Positions 52,396-62,228 are shown, counted from the stretch's first letter. The stretch is 64,000 nt of DNA from DATLZU01 sp035573855 (GCA_035573855.1 DATLZU010000034.1:1-64000), one strand, 5' to 3'. The notes: generated from the letters alone by a model not told the origin. Numbers and translations: made by a program.

Positions 52396-53805
52396 ATGGA
52401 TCGAGCCCGTGTCCTTGTGGTCGACGATGAACCCGTTGTTCGGGAGGTGTTGCGTGAAATCCTGACGGCCGAAGGCCATCACGTGATCTGCGTTGAGGAC
52501 GGTCCAACGGCGATTCAAACCGTCAAGAGCGCGCCCATTGATATTGCGGTCATCGACCTGCAGTTGCCTGCGTTGGATGGATTCGCGGTGCTACAAGAGA
52601 TCTTGCGGATCAACCCCACGACCGTGGCGATCATGGTAACGGGGTATGGCACCATCGATTCTGCCGTGAAGGCCATGAAAGCCGGAGCCTTCGATTTCCT
52701 GACGAAACCGTTTTCGGCGGAGACCGCTGTCGCGGTGATCACAAAAGCGGTCGAGGTTCACCGGTTGCGTCAAGAGAACCGACAATTGCACAAGGCCGTG
52801 CGAGAGCACTACCGCCTTGAACACCTGGTCGGCGACAGCGACGCCATGCGCCGTGTCCTGGATTTCGTCGGGAAGGTTGCCGATAGCGACAGCACCGTGC
52901 TGATCCAGGGGGAAAGCGGGACGGGCAAGGAACTCATCGCGCGGATGCTGCATTTCACCAGTTCCCGTTGCGACCGCCCGCTGGTTCCGGTGAACTGCGG
53001 CGCTATCCCCGAGAATCTGTTGGAATCGGAATTGTTCGGCCATGAAAAGGGGGCCTTTACCGGGGCTTCCCACACGCGGGTGGGCCGGTTCGAGTTGGCG
53101 CACGGCGGGACGATTTTTCTGGACGAGGTGGCGGAAATGCCTCTTCCGCTCCAGGTTAAGTTGTTGCGCGTTTTGCAGGAACGAAGTTTCGAGCGTATCG
53201 GCGGGACCAAAACCATTACGGTCGACGTCCGCATCATCGCCGCCACCAACCAGGACCTGGAACAGGCCGTGCGGGAGAAGCGATTCCGGCACGACTTGTA
53301 CTACCGTCTGAACGTGATTCCCATCCACATTCCTCCTCTGCGCGAGCGACGGAGCGACATTCCGCTGCTGGTGGAGCACTTTATCGCCAGGTTCAATCGA
53401 ACGAAGCACACCACCGTCGAAGGGGTGGATGCAGACGCGATGCGCGCGCTGACCGCTTACGACTGGCCCGGCAACATCCGCGAATTGGAGAACATGATGG
53501 AGCGCCTCGTGGTGCTGAAGAGGGCGGGAATGATTTCCGTAGCCGACCTGCCGAACAAGGTCGCGCCGCAGTCCCCCGCGACCGCGAAAAGGGAGAACGT
53601 GGTCCACTTCAGCGAACAAGGGATCAATCTGGTCAGAGAACTCGAACAGTATGAGAACCGGCTGATCTCGGAGGCGCTGCGACAGGCCAAAGGGATCACC
53701 AGCAGGGCTGCCCAGCTCTTACAGGTGAATCGGACGACACTGGTCGAAAAACTGAAGCGGAAGGGCCTCGATGCAAAAGCGCTGAGCTGTTCCATGCCGA
53801 ACTAG
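52396..53805 (+). CDS. NtrC-family sigma-54-dependent response regulator
   Basis: The 469-residue protein begins with a receiver domain (VLVVDDEPVVREVL, Asp54 in VIDLQLPALDG, VTGYGT, TKPFSAETA). The AAA+ ATPase has IQGESGTGKELIAR, the intact loop EKGAFTGASHTR and FLDEVAEMPLPLQVKLLR, and a Fis-type helix-turn-helix closes it (RAAQLLQVNRTTLVEKLKRK). No kinase gene is adjacent, so its partner is elsewhere or is one of the two kinases nearby. Targets are unknown. Confidence 0.9.
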   Translation: MDRARVLVVDDEPVVREVLREILTAEGHHVICVEDGPTAIQTVKSAPIDIAVIDLQLPALDGFAVLQEILRINPTTVAIMVTGYGTIDSAVKAMKAGAFDFLTKPFSAETAVAVITKAVEVHRLRQENRQLHKAVREHYRLEHLVGDSDAMRRVLDFVGKVADSDSTVLIQGESGTGKELIARMLHFTSSRCDRPLVPVNCGAIPENLLESELFGHEKGAFTGASHTRVGRFELAHGGTIFLDEVAEMPLPLQVKLLRVLQERSFERIGGTKTITVDVRIIAATNQDLEQAVREKRFRHDLYYRLNVIPIHIPPLRERRSDIPLLVEHFIARFNRTKHTTVEGVDADAMRALTAYDWPGNIRELENMMERLVVLKRAGMISVADLPNKVAPQSPATAKRENVVHFSEQGINLVRELEQYENRLISEALRQAKGITSRAAQLLQVNRTTLVEKLKRKGLDAKALSCSMPN

Positions 53806-54239
53806 CCTCTTGTTCCCTTCCCGTTGTAACGAACGAGTCGAGCGTATCGGGCGACCAATGCTGCCTGCGTGACCACCTAGGCAAACGCCTGATCCACACC
53901 ATCGAACCCCTGGCGCAACGCGGGCGGTGCGCGGCTCGGTCAACTTCGGATCCATGTGCTGGACCCACGGCACCCTGCAGGAAGCGGGTTTTGCGCTCAC
54001 GGGCGTTCTCTGTGATTCTTCAGTTGGAGGCAAAGCTTCTCTAGAAAGCAGGAGCAACACTGCCAGGCCCGTGACGCTTCATCGCCCATCTGCGTCAATC
54101 CTTTGACCTTTCTCCCAGCTTTGTCTCCTCTCCATTGGCGTTCTGATAATCGCCTCACGAACAATCAAGCGGCAACTTCAGCGTTTCGGCTCGCGGCGCG
54201 AATAGTGCCAGGGGCACAAAACTTGCTCGGCTCTTCTGC
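53806..54239 (+). other. Non-coding gap upstream of the TPR/kinase/regulator operon
   Basis: No gene is supported across these 434 bases. I see no strong terminator after the upstream regulator. The only clear signal is the sigma-54 promoter near the right end. Confidence 0.4.
54212..54227 (+). promoter_or_regulatory. Sigma-54-type promoter, TPR/FlrB/FlrC-like operon
   Basis: GGGCACAAAACTTGCT contains GGCAC and TTGCT with GG and GC exactly ten bases apart, the closest sigma-54 match in the window. Predicted transcription start is near 54238, immediately before the proposed GTG start codon, implying a leaderless message or a misplaced start. Confidence 0.6.
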
Positions 54240-56402
54240 GTGGACAACGAACGCTTCCATCCTGCATCCACGGGCTTACGTATCGGGGTCTTGCCCGCTG
54301 CGCTGCTTCTGGCTGTGTTGACCCAGGTTCACGCGAACGAACGGCCGGGCGCCGTTGACCAGGCCGGAGAGCATACCAAAGGCGCGCCGCCCCATGTTGT
54401 TGAGGCATTGCTTCCCCTTCCGGACGACGGGCCTCGCCACGCGAACGTTGGGGAGGGACCGGCAACCATTGTGTTTCAGCGAGGAATTCAGGCGTTTCAG
54501 CGACAAGACTATGCTGTCGCGGCCGAGCAGTTCAACGCGTTCCTCAAAGAGAACCCGAACAGCCCGATGGTGCCCGCCGTCCTGGCCTTTCTGGCCGACG
54601 CGATCGTTTTGGGAGGGCAATCAAGTCACAGCCGGTCCGAAGCCATTGCCATCTACCGCGCGGTAGCCCGAGATGAGGCCGGCTCTGCGAATGCCGCGCG
54701 GGCGGAATGGCGGATCGGCGATCTCTATTTCGACCAGGGTTGGTATGACGAGGCGCAAGCGGCCTACGAGCGCGCGTTCACACGCGCGCGGTCCTCCTTC
54801 GATATGGACAGAGCACTGCTCGGATTGGGCGTCACCTTCATCGCGCTGGGAAGATGGGCAGAGGCGGAACGGACCTTCCAGACTCTCCGGCGACAAACCA
54901 CGGACGAAGGCGTGCTTATGCGGGCCACGTTGGCGCTGGCCACGACATTCCATCAGCAGAACCGCCTCCCTGAAGCGCAGCTGTTGTTCGACGAGTGCCA
55001 CCGACGATGGCCTGCGTTCATCAAACGCGACCCCGAATCCTTGCTCCGGTTTGCGGCCACGTTGTCGGCCACCGGTCAGCACCAGACAGCCCGGAACGTC
55101 CTCGCGGAATTTTATAACCTCTATCCGAGGCATCGTGAAGCTCCGTCCGCTCTCGTCAGGATCGGCGACTTGTTCCTTCAATCCGGGCTCCGCCGTCATG
55201 CGGAGATGTTCTATGCCTGGGTCTTGACCGCACATCCCGGAACATCCAGCGAACAGGTGGCGAAAATGCGGTTGGTCGAGTTGGGGCAAGCTCTATCCGT
55301 CGGCATCGGCGATCAGCCGCTGCGCCTGCTGGTCGAAGCGTCAATGCAGAGGATGCCCGGTCCGTATTTGGATCCGGAGGAACAACGTTGGATCCTGCGC
55401 GAGATTATTGCCAGGCCTCGGGACAACGTGCTTGCCAGCGAGGCGCAGTTTCGACTGGGGCAACATTTCGAATTGGCTCATGAGTGGCCTGCGGCGGTTT
55501 CCGAGTATCAGAAGGTGGTGGAGCATGCCGGACGGATCGAGCACGATCCCTGGCCAGAGGCCGCAGCGGTGCGGATCTCGGCGATCCTGGGTCCGTGGAT
55601 CGAGGCGGCCCTCAAAGCCGGAGACGATCTGACCGCCGTGACCTTATTCCACCGACATGGGACGCTGGCCGATCGCGTGTATCGGGGGCACGAGCTGCTG
55701 CGCATCGCGCACGCCCACCGGCGGCTCGGCTTCAACGCTGAAGCCGCGCGTCTCTACCATGCCATCATCCAAGAGCCGAGCGCCAAGCCGCTTCAGGAAG
55801 AAGCGCTCATGGGACTGGGGAAAAGTTATCTCGCGCAAGAGGATCCATCCGCGGCCCGAAAAGTGTTTGCGAGGTACCGCTTTCAATTTCCTCTCGGTCA
55901 ATACAGCCAAGAGGCGCTGTTTCTGCTGACACGGGCCATGCTCCGGCAAGGGGATCGTGACAGCGTCATCCACCTGTGCCGCGAATGGTTAAAGCGGCAC
56001 ACGCGTCATCCCGATCGGCCGCATATGCTCGCCCTGTTGGCGACCGCGCTGGCGGATGAAGGAAAGGCGGACGAGGCGATTCCGTTCTACGACGAGGCCT
56101 GGCGAGCCGGAGCGCTACGGAGCGCTAGCGCCCTGCTGCGATTCGGGGCCGTGCTGGATCACGACCGACGGTACGACCGTGCCGCTGCGGTGTACCGCCA
56201 GGCACTGGCGGCTGAGCCCGGACCCGATCAAGCACAATGGGCATGGTGGCAGCTGGGCCGCATCGCCTTCACGCAGGGGCGCTACAGGGAAGCGGGAGCG
56301 CTGCTCGAAAAGGCGGGGGAATCGGGGGATCCGCTGATCCGTCGGGTTTCGACGGCCCTCCGGCGACATCTTCCGCCCGAGCCAGAGCTGAAAGGAGGGT
56401 GA
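54240..56402 (+). CDS. Exported TPR protein of the flagellar regulatory operon
   Basis: The 720-residue frame begins at a GTG and has a signal peptide (LRIGVLPAALLLAVLTQVHA). About a dozen TPR-like helical repeats follow, such as AIQAFQRQDYAVAAEQFNAF in part, RIGDLYFDQGWYDEAQAAYE, and QLGRIAFTQGRYREAGALLE. It ends one base before the kinase gene, so it belongs to the same operon. The start is uncertain because the sigma-54 promoter predicts transcription beginning almost at the GTG. It may sense or scaffold envelope or flagellar components; this is inference. Confidence 0.72.
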   Translation: MDNERFHPASTGLRIGVLPAALLLAVLTQVHANERPGAVDQAGEHTKGAPPHVVEALLPLPDDGPRHANVGEGPATIVFQRGIQAFQRQDYAVAAEQFNAFLKENPNSPMVPAVLAFLADAIVLGGQSSHSRSEAIAIYRAVARDEAGSANAARAEWRIGDLYFDQGWYDEAQAAYERAFTRARSSFDMDRALLGLGVTFIALGRWAEAERTFQTLRRQTTDEGVLMRATLALATTFHQQNRLPEAQLLFDECHRRWPAFIKRDPESLLRFAATLSATGQHQTARNVLAEFYNLYPRHREAPSALVRIGDLFLQSGLRRHAEMFYAWVLTAHPGTSSEQVAKMRLVELGQALSVGIGDQPLRLLVEASMQRMPGPYLDPEEQRWILREIIARPRDNVLASEAQFRLGQHFELAHEWPAAVSEYQKVVEHAGRIEHDPWPEAAAVRISAILGPWIEAALKAGDDLTAVTLFHRHGTLADRVYRGHELLRIAHAHRRLGFNAEAARLYHAIIQEPSAKPLQEEALMGLGKSYLAQEDPSAARKVFARYRFQFPLGQYSQEALFLLTRAMLRQGDRDSVIHLCREWLKRHTRHPDRPHMLALLATALADEGKADEAIPFYDEAWRAGALRSASALLRFGAVLDHDRRYDRAAAVYRQALAAEPGPDQAQWAWWQLGRIAFTQGRYREAGALLEKAGESGDPLIRRVSTALRRHLPPEPELKGG

Positions 56403-56403
56403 C

Positions 56404-57708
56404 GTGACCGCAACAGGGCAAGGTTCCGCCATCGAGGAGCGAGAGCTGCTTCAGGATGCCTTCAAAAGTTTTGACGCGGCGGCCGCAACCTTGCAGGAGT
56501 CCTATCGCGCCCTGACGGCCCGCCTGGAGCGCTTGGACTTGGAATTGGCTGAGCGCAACGAGTCGTTGCGCCGGAACCTGCGTGAGAACGAGGAAATGCG
56601 TGAGCATCTGTCGGCCATCCTGGAGTCGTTGTCGACGGGGGTCATCGTGGCGGATCGTGCCGGCATCATTACCCGATGCAATCACGCGGCAGAGCGCCTC
56701 GCGGGAGCATCGCGCGATGCTATGACCGGTGAGGCGTTGCAGCGCTTTTTGTCCCGAGTCGGGCTGGACGTCGACCACTATCCCGTCGAGGCGCGCAGCG
56801 GTGCGGTGCTCACCATCACGCGGACGGGTCTGTTCAATCAGGCCGGTGAGTCCATCGGCAGTCTGGTGTTGTTACACGATATCACCGGGATTCGGCGGCT
56901 GGAGGAGCAAGTGCAACGCCGCGATCGGCTTGCCGCCATGGGAGAGATGGTCGGCCGTATTGCGCATGAAATCCGCAATCCGCTCGGCAGCATCGAGCTG
57001 TTTGCCTCGATGTTGCGCCGAGGACTCGACGGCGCCCGGGAGTTGCAGGCGTATGCTGACCACATTTCAGCGGCGGTCCAGGCGATGGACCGGCTGCTGA
57101 CGAACTTGTTGCTCTATGTGCGGCCGCACCCCCCGCGGGCCCAATGGCACAGCGCCGAACGATTGGTGCGCGATGCGCTGGCCCTCGCGGCCCATGCGAC
57201 CGAGAGACCCGGCATTGTGACCCGCACCTATTTTGATTCCCAAGTTCCGAGACTGTGGTGCGATGCCCTGCAGGTGAAGCAAGCGTTGTTGAACTTAATT
57301 CTCAATGCGATCCAGGCCATGCCGGACGGAGGAATGCTCACCGTGGCCGTCCATCGGGATCGGGAACGCCTCGCGAGCGTTTCTGGTGTCCGCATTACGA
57401 TCTCAGATACGGGCGGTGGGATCGCTCCAGAGCATCGGTCGCGCATTTTCGATCCGTTTTTCACGACGAAGGAAGAAGGAACGGGGCTCGGGTTGGCGAT
57501 CGTCCACGCGATTGTGGAAGCCCACCGAGGACGAATCGATGTGGAGAGCGCCATCGGTCGCGGCACGACCTTTATCCTGATCTTGCCGACCCGGCCGGCG
57601 GATGACGGAAAAATGGGACTCGGCGAAGCGGGCCGGCCGGACGCCGAAGGCCATCCCCAACCTGGGCCGCCGGAACGGGCATGTGAAAGGGGGGATCCTC
57701 GACTATGA
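56404..57708 (+). CDS. FlrB/FlgS-like PAS histidine kinase
   Basis: This 434-residue kinase lacks membrane segments, so it is cytoplasmic. A coiled-coil N-terminus (LTARLERLDLELAERNESL) leads into a PAS domain (AILESLSTGVIVADRAGIIT), the H-box MVGRIAHEIRNPLGSIELF (His188) and ATPase motifs NLILNAIQAMPDG, ISDTGGGIAPEHR and FTTKEEGTGLGLAIVHAIVE. The layout matches soluble flagellar kinases FlrB and FlgS. GGAGGGTGAC precedes the GTG start. The stop overlaps the regulator start (ATGA). Confidence 0.88.
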   Translation: MTATGQGSAIEERELLQDAFKSFDAAAATLQESYRALTARLERLDLELAERNESLRRNLRENEEMREHLSAILESLSTGVIVADRAGIITRCNHAAERLAGASRDAMTGEALQRFLSRVGLDVDHYPVEARSGAVLTITRTGLFNQAGESIGSLVLLHDITGIRRLEEQVQRRDRLAAMGEMVGRIAHEIRNPLGSIELFASMLRRGLDGARELQAYADHISAAVQAMDRLLTNLLLYVRPHPPRAQWHSAERLVRDALALAAHATERPGIVTRTYFDSQVPRLWCDALQVKQALLNLILNAIQAMPDGGMLTVAVHRDRERLASVSGVRITISDTGGGIAPEHRSRIFDPFFTTKEEGTGLGLAIVHAIVEAHRGRIDVESAIGRGTTFILILPTRPADDGKMGLGEAGRPDAEGHPQPGPPERACERGDPRL

Positions 57709-59132
57709 GCGGCACGAACGGAACGGCTTTAGCGGGTTCGCCCGCTGAGCGGTCGGTGGAAAGCAAAACGGTCGCGATCGTGGACGATGAGCCTGGCATG
57801 CGGGCCGCGCTCTCAGAAACCGTGCGCCGTCTCGGTTATCAGGTGGTTGTGGCGAGCAATGGTCGGGAGGCGCTCGATCGCGCGCTGAAAAGCCGGCCGT
57901 GGCTGGTGTTGACGGATCTTCGGATGCCGTGCCTCAGCGGGATCGAATTGGTGCAAGAGCTGAAAAAACATTTGCCGCCGACCAAAGTCGTCCTCATGAC
58001 GGCGTACGGAACGGTGGAAACCGCCGTGGAAGCCATGAAATACGGCGCCAGCGATTACATTATGAAGCCGTTTTCGGCGGACCTCTTGGAACGCATCATC
58101 GCCAATCTGAGGGCTGCGGAGGCAGAGGGAGCCGCCGAATTCGCATCGCCGGAGATCCGACCAATCCTGACCGAAGACCCGGGCATGATTCGGCTGTTGA
58201 GCACGGTGGAGGGAGTAGCCGCCAGCCAGACCACGATCCTCATTTCCGGCGAAAGCGGAACAGGAAAAGAATTGTTGGCGCGGTTTATCCACAGCCGGAG
58301 CCCGCGGGCCCACCGGCCGTTCGTCGCCGTGAATTGTGCGGCACTGCCCGATGGGTTGTTGGAGAGCGAGCTGTTCGGGCATGAGCGGGGCGCTTTCACC
58401 GGAGCGCTGGTCCGCAAACTGGGCAAATTTGAGATGGCGCATACCGGCACGCTGTTGTTGGACGAGATCAGCGAGATGCCTCTCGGGCTACAAGCCAAGC
58501 TGCTCCGCGTGTTGCAGGAGCGTGAAGTCGATCGTGTCGGTGGAAGGGATCCGATCCCGATCAACATTCGCGTCATCGCGACGACCAATCGGTCGCTATA
58601 TCGGGAAGTCGAGCAAGGGCGATTCCGCGAGGATCTGTTTTATCGGCTCAACGTGTTCCCGATCACCGTCCCTCCCTTGCGTGAGCGGCCAAGTGACATT
58701 CCATTGTTGGCTCATCATTTCGTCAAGGCGGCGGCGAAAAGAAACGGCGTGGAGCCGCCGGCACTCTCTCAATCCGCGTTGGAAGTCCTCAAGCGGCTGC
58801 CTTGGAAGGGAAATGTCCGGGAGCTGGAAAACGTGATGGAACGGGCGGTCCTGCTGGCCGTCAACGGCGCCATTGGTCCCGAGCACTTGCCTGGGGAGGC
58901 AGAGTGTCCTCCGCGCGAAATCGGAACACGTGCCGGCGCGGCTTTCCTCTCATCGGAGTGGCGAGGCAGTCTGTGGGAGATGGAGCGGGAATTAATTTGC
59001 AAAACCCTGGCCCGGGTCAAGGGTAACCGGACCCACGCGGCGAAAGAACTCGGGATCAGCGTCAGAACTTTGAGGAACAAACTGCGCGAATACCGGCAGC
59101 TTGAGGGGCTGACCGTCGATGAGTCGAGTTGA
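57705..59132 (+). CDS. FlrC/FlgR-like sigma-54-dependent response regulator
   Basis: The 475-residue protein has a receiver domain (VAIVDDEPGMRAAL, Asp71 in LTDLRMPCLSG, MTAYGT, MKPFSADLL), an AAA+ domain (ISGESGTGKELLARF, ERGAFTGALVRK, LLDEISEMPLGLQAKLLR) and a Fis-type DNA-binding end (HAAKELGISVRTLRNKLREY). It pairs with the upstream soluble kinase and lies directly before flgB, where FlrC and FlgR activate class III flagellar genes. A sigma-54 promoter follows within 35 bases of its stop. Confidence 0.9.
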   Translation: MSGTNGTALAGSPAERSVESKTVAIVDDEPGMRAALSETVRRLGYQVVVASNGREALDRALKSRPWLVLTDLRMPCLSGIELVQELKKHLPPTKVVLMTAYGTVETAVEAMKYGASDYIMKPFSADLLERIIANLRAAEAEGAAEFASPEIRPILTEDPGMIRLLSTVEGVAASQTTILISGESGTGKELLARFIHSRSPRAHRPFVAVNCAALPDGLLESELFGHERGAFTGALVRKLGKFEMAHTGTLLLDEISEMPLGLQAKLLRVLQEREVDRVGGRDPIPINIRVIATTNRSLYREVEQGRFREDLFYRLNVFPITVPPLRERPSDIPLLAHHFVKAAAKRNGVEPPALSQSALEVLKRLPWKGNVRELENVMERAVLLAVNGAIGPEHLPGEAECPPREIGTRAGAAFLSSEWRGSLWEMERELICKTLARVKGNRTHAAKELGISVRTLRNKLREYRQLEGLTVDESS

Positions 59133-59164
59133 TTGACGACCGGACGAAGGCCTCTTTGTCCGGG

Positions 59165-59180
59165 AGGCAAACTTTTCGCT
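59165..59180 (+). promoter_or_regulatory. Sigma-54-type promoter, flgB operon
   Basis: AGGCAAACTTTTCGCT has GG and GC ten bases apart and most flanking consensus positions. It lies about 145 bases before flgB and just after the NtrC-type regulator gene, as expected for regulator-activated flagellar transcription. Confidence 0.5.
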
Positions 59181-59322
59181 TGCGCCCGGAAAAATCGTCC
59201 GGTCGCCGGTCGATGCTGTGGCGCCATCGGCCCACCCCAGGAAGCCGTAGGAAGCGATCGAGGCGGGTTCGTGTTCCGGTATCAGGCTTGCACCGCTTGC
59301 CGGCGAGGGGAGGATCGCGATC

Positions 59323-59730
59323 ATGACCATCTTTGACAAAACCATGAGGCTGATCGAGCGAACGCTGGATCTTGGCGCGGCGCGCCAGCGGGTCATCGCG
59401 TCCAATATTGCGAATGAAGAAACTCCTGGCTATCGCGCCAAGGAGCTGTATTTCCGCGACGCCTTAGCGGCCGCGGCAGGCGGGCGACCGCCCATTGCGC
59501 TGGCGGCCACCCACGGCCGGCACATCGGACTGCGGGGCGAAGGCGTGTCGCTGGTGATGGGAAAAGTGGCGGAGATGCCTGCGGGGGATCTTCCTTTGGA
59601 CGCCAACTCCGTCAACCTCGACCTGGAGATGGCGAAGCTGTCCGACAATGCCATGCGGTACCACACGGCGGCGGTCATCATGGCGCAACGGTTTCGCCAA
59701 TTGATGAACGCGATCCGAGAGGCGAAGTGA
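59323..59730 (+). CDS. flgB: Flagellar basal-body rod protein FlgB
   Basis: FlgB forms the proximal rod that connects the MS ring to the distal rod. The 135 residues show the rod-protein N-terminal motif ARQRVIASNIANEETPGYRA and a C-terminal helix (AMRYHTAAVIMAQRFRQLMN). GGGGAGGATC precedes the ATG. It heads the flgB-flgC-fliE-fliF-fliG-fliH operon. Confidence 0.94.
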   Translation: MTIFDKTMRLIERTLDLGAARQRVIASNIANEETPGYRAKELYFRDALAAAAGGRPPIALAATHGRHIGLRGEGVSLVMGKVAEMPAGDLPLDANSVNLDLEMAKLSDNAMRYHTAAVIMAQRFRQLMNAIREAK

Positions 59731-59806
59731 CGCGTCGAGGAGCCGTGCGTCATCGATGCGCCTCGAGACGAAATCTTCAATGCGAACGACGCGTAAGGAG
59801 GTGGCG

Positions 59807-60256
59807 ATGGAACTGACTGACAGCATTGCGGTGTCGGTCTCCGCGCTGGATGCGCAGCGGCGGAGGCTCAATGTGATCGCGAGCAATTTGGCCAACGCAC
59901 ATTCGACGAGCACGGTTCACGGCGGCCCGTATCGGCGCCGGGACGTCGTGTTTCAGGCGATTCCACTCCGCGGTCCCTTTTACCGCGCCGTACGTCAGGT
60001 GGCCTTGGGATCGGCGACCCAGGCGCTGGCCGGAGTCAAGGTGGCGAGAGTCGTCGAGGACCCGAAGCCGGGCCAAACCATTTATGATCCCCGACACCCT
60101 GACGCAGACGCCAAAGGGTTCGTCAGGTTGCCGAACGTCAACATTCTGGAGGAAATGGTGAACATGATCAGCGCGTCTCGAGCTTACGAGGCCAACGTTC
60201 AGGCGATCAACGCCACCCGCGCCATGTGGAACCGAGCGCTCGAGATTGGGAAATAA
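59807..60256 (+). CDS. flgC: Flagellar basal-body rod protein FlgC
   Basis: The 149-residue rod protein starts at MELTDSIAVSVSALDAQRR after AAGGAGG. It has the conserved LNVIASNLANAHSTST motif and the C-terminal VNILEEMVNMISASRAYEAN helix shared by rod and hook proteins. A longer upstream start was rejected. FliE follows after two bases. Confidence 0.95.
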   Translation: MELTDSIAVSVSALDAQRRRLNVIASNLANAHSTSTVHGGPYRRRDVVFQAIPLRGPFYRAVRQVALGSATQALAGVKVARVVEDPKPGQTIYDPRHPDADAKGFVRLPNVNILEEMVNMISASRAYEANVQAINATRAMWNRALEIGK

Positions 60257-60258
60257 CG

Positions 60259-60567
60259 ATGATGGACCATGTACGGATCGGACCACCCGCCGGTCAACCG
60301 ATTGCCGAGTCGGCTTGGGCGGATGCTCCTTCACAGGCGCAGGGAGGGGGAGGGTTCTTTGCCACGCTCAAGGAAGCGATCGCCAAAGCCAACGACATCC
60401 AGATCGAAGCAAACCGTCAGGTGGAGGCGCTCATGACGGGCCAGTCGGATAACGTCCATGGGACAATGGTTGCGCTCCAACAGGCTGACCTTTCGTTTCA
60501 ATTGATGATGCAGATCCGCAACAAACTGATCGCCGCCTATGAGGAGATCCAGCGGATGCAAATCTGA
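60259..60567 (+). CDS. fliE: Flagellar hook-basal body adaptor FliE
   Basis: FliE joins the MS ring to the rod and helps start rod export. The 102 residues contain GFFATLKEAIAKANDIQIEA and the C-terminal signature ALQQADLSFQLMMQIRNKLI followed by AAYEEIQRMQI. Two adjacent ATG codons open the frame. Confidence 0.94.
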   Translation: MMDHVRIGPPAGQPIAESAWADAPSQAQGGGGFFATLKEAIAKANDIQIEANRQVEALMTGQSDNVHGTMVALQQADLSFQLMMQIRNKLIAAYEEIQRMQI

Positions 60568-60646
60568 CCGAGTTGCCAAGAAGCGAGATATCGTCCTTCG
60601 CGCAACGGTGAGCCACCTGCTCCAGTAGGCCTTCAGCCGAGGTCGT

Positions 60647-62221
60647 ATGTTTCAGAAACTGAGTGACTTTTCCATCCGTCAGCGACTGGTCATCCTTGTG
60701 GCCCTCGCTGCTGCCGTGGCCGGTCTGATCGCCGTTGCGCTCTGGACGCAGCAACCTGACATGCAGGTGCTGTTTTCCAATCTGGCGACAGATGACGCCG
60801 CCGCGATCGTCGAAAAACTCAAGGATGCGAAGGTCCCCTACGAAACGACGGCGGGCGGCACGACGATTTTGGTCCCCAGCGCCCAGGTTCATGACCTGCG
60901 TCTCCAGTTGGCGGGCCAGGGCCTACCGCGCGGAGGCGGCATCGGATTCGAGATCTTTGATCGTTCCACGCTGGGCATGTCGGAATTTGTGCAAAAACTC
61001 AACTATCGCCGTGCGTTGCAAGGCGAATTGGCCAGAACCATCGCGCAAATGCCGGAAGTCGAACGGGCCAGAGTGCACCTGGCGCTACCCGAACGACGGC
61101 TGTTCGCGACCGAGCAGGATCGGCCCCGTGCGTCGGTCGTCGTCGCGTTGCGAAACGGCCAGGTTCTGGGCAAAGCGCAGGTTCAAGGCATCGTTCATCT
61201 CGTCGCGAGCAGCGTGGAGGGTCTTGCGACGAAAGACGTGACCGTCGTAGATGGTCACGGCCATCTGTTGTCCGCCCCGGCGGCCGCGGAGGAGTCCGCG
61301 CAGTTGACCGGTTCGCAACTGGAGTACCAACGAACCCTGGAGAAGGAGATTGAAACCCGCATTCAGACGATGCTGGAGCGGATCGTCGGCGTGAACAAGG
61401 CCGTCGTCCGCGTGTCGAGTGTCCTGGACTTTCGCAAGATCGAGACGACTGAGGAGCGGTTCGATCCGAACGGGCAAGTCGTGCGGAGTGAACAGCGGGG
61501 GCAGGAGCGGACGAGCGGGATCAATGGTGTGTCAGGGGGCGTGCCCGGCGTGCAGTCCAATGTCCCGCCGGGCGCAGAGGCTGAGCCCGCCCAAACCAGT
61601 TCCACCAACACCCAAATGAAGAACGAGACCATCAATTACGAAATCAGCCGTACGGTCTCCAGGATCGTGGAGCCGATCGGTACGATCAAAAAGCTCTCGG
61701 TCGCGGTTCTGGTGGACGGAACCTACGAAATCGTCAAGCCGGCCGCAGGCGAGACACCGGCTGCTGAGCCGGTGCGCAAATACATTCCGCGTTCGGAAGC
61801 GGAGATGAAGCAGATCGAGGACATCGTCAAGAAAGCGATGGGCTATTCGGCGGAGCGACAGGATCAGGTGCAGGTGGTCAATGTGCAGTTCGGGTTCGGC
61901 GCCGAGGACGGCACGCCGACCGGCGCGGAAGCGGAGGCTTCACCGGCGAAGGCGTGGGCACCGTACGTGCGGTATGCGGTGGGCGCCGCGCTGTTCGTGC
62001 TGATCCTGCTGTTCGTCGTCCGGCCGTTGTTGGGCATGCTGGCGGCGACCATCCGACCGAAAGACCTGGCGGAGACGCCGCCTTTGCCGGCTCCCGTGCG
62101 GGACGTGGAGACGGCCCTCGGAGGGGGGACCAGACCGCGGACGACAGTCGTGGAACTGGCGAAAAGCAATCCGGAATCTGCCGCGGTCGTCGTGCGGCAG
62201 TGGCTGAAGAGCAACGCCTGA
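60647..62221 (+). CDS. fliF: Flagellar MS-ring protein FliF
   Basis: FliF builds the membrane-supramembrane ring. The 524-residue protein has the N-terminal membrane helix (LVILVALAAAVAGLIAVALW), the ring-building motifs GFEIFDRSTLGMSEFVQKLN in adjacent blocks and ARVHLALPERRLFATEQDRP, a second membrane helix (YAVGAALFVLILLFVVRPLL) and a C-terminal FliG-binding tail (NPESAAVVVRQWLKSNA). Length is slightly short but complete. Confidence 0.95.
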   Translation: MFQKLSDFSIRQRLVILVALAAAVAGLIAVALWTQQPDMQVLFSNLATDDAAAIVEKLKDAKVPYETTAGGTTILVPSAQVHDLRLQLAGQGLPRGGGIGFEIFDRSTLGMSEFVQKLNYRRALQGELARTIAQMPEVERARVHLALPERRLFATEQDRPRASVVVALRNGQVLGKAQVQGIVHLVASSVEGLATKDVTVVDGHGHLLSAPAAAEESAQLTGSQLEYQRTLEKEIETRIQTMLERIVGVNKAVVRVSSVLDFRKIETTEERFDPNGQVVRSEQRGQERTSGINGVSGGVPGVQSNVPPGAEAEPAQTSSTNTQMKNETINYEISRTVSRIVEPIGTIKKLSVAVLVDGTYEIVKPAAGETPAAEPVRKYIPRSEAEMKQIEDIVKKAMGYSAERQDQVQVVNVQFGFGAEDGTPTGAEAEASPAKAWAPYVRYAVGAALFVLILLFVVRPLLGMLAATIRPKDLAETPPLPAPVRDVETALGGGTRPRTTVVELAKSNPESAAVVVRQWLKSNA

Positions 62222-62228
62222 TACGTTT

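Noticed and set aside
60604..60622. GG-N10-GC sequence before fliF as a sigma-54 promoter
   Set aside because: Only the GG and GC match; the flanking consensus bases are absent, and fliF follows fliE closely.
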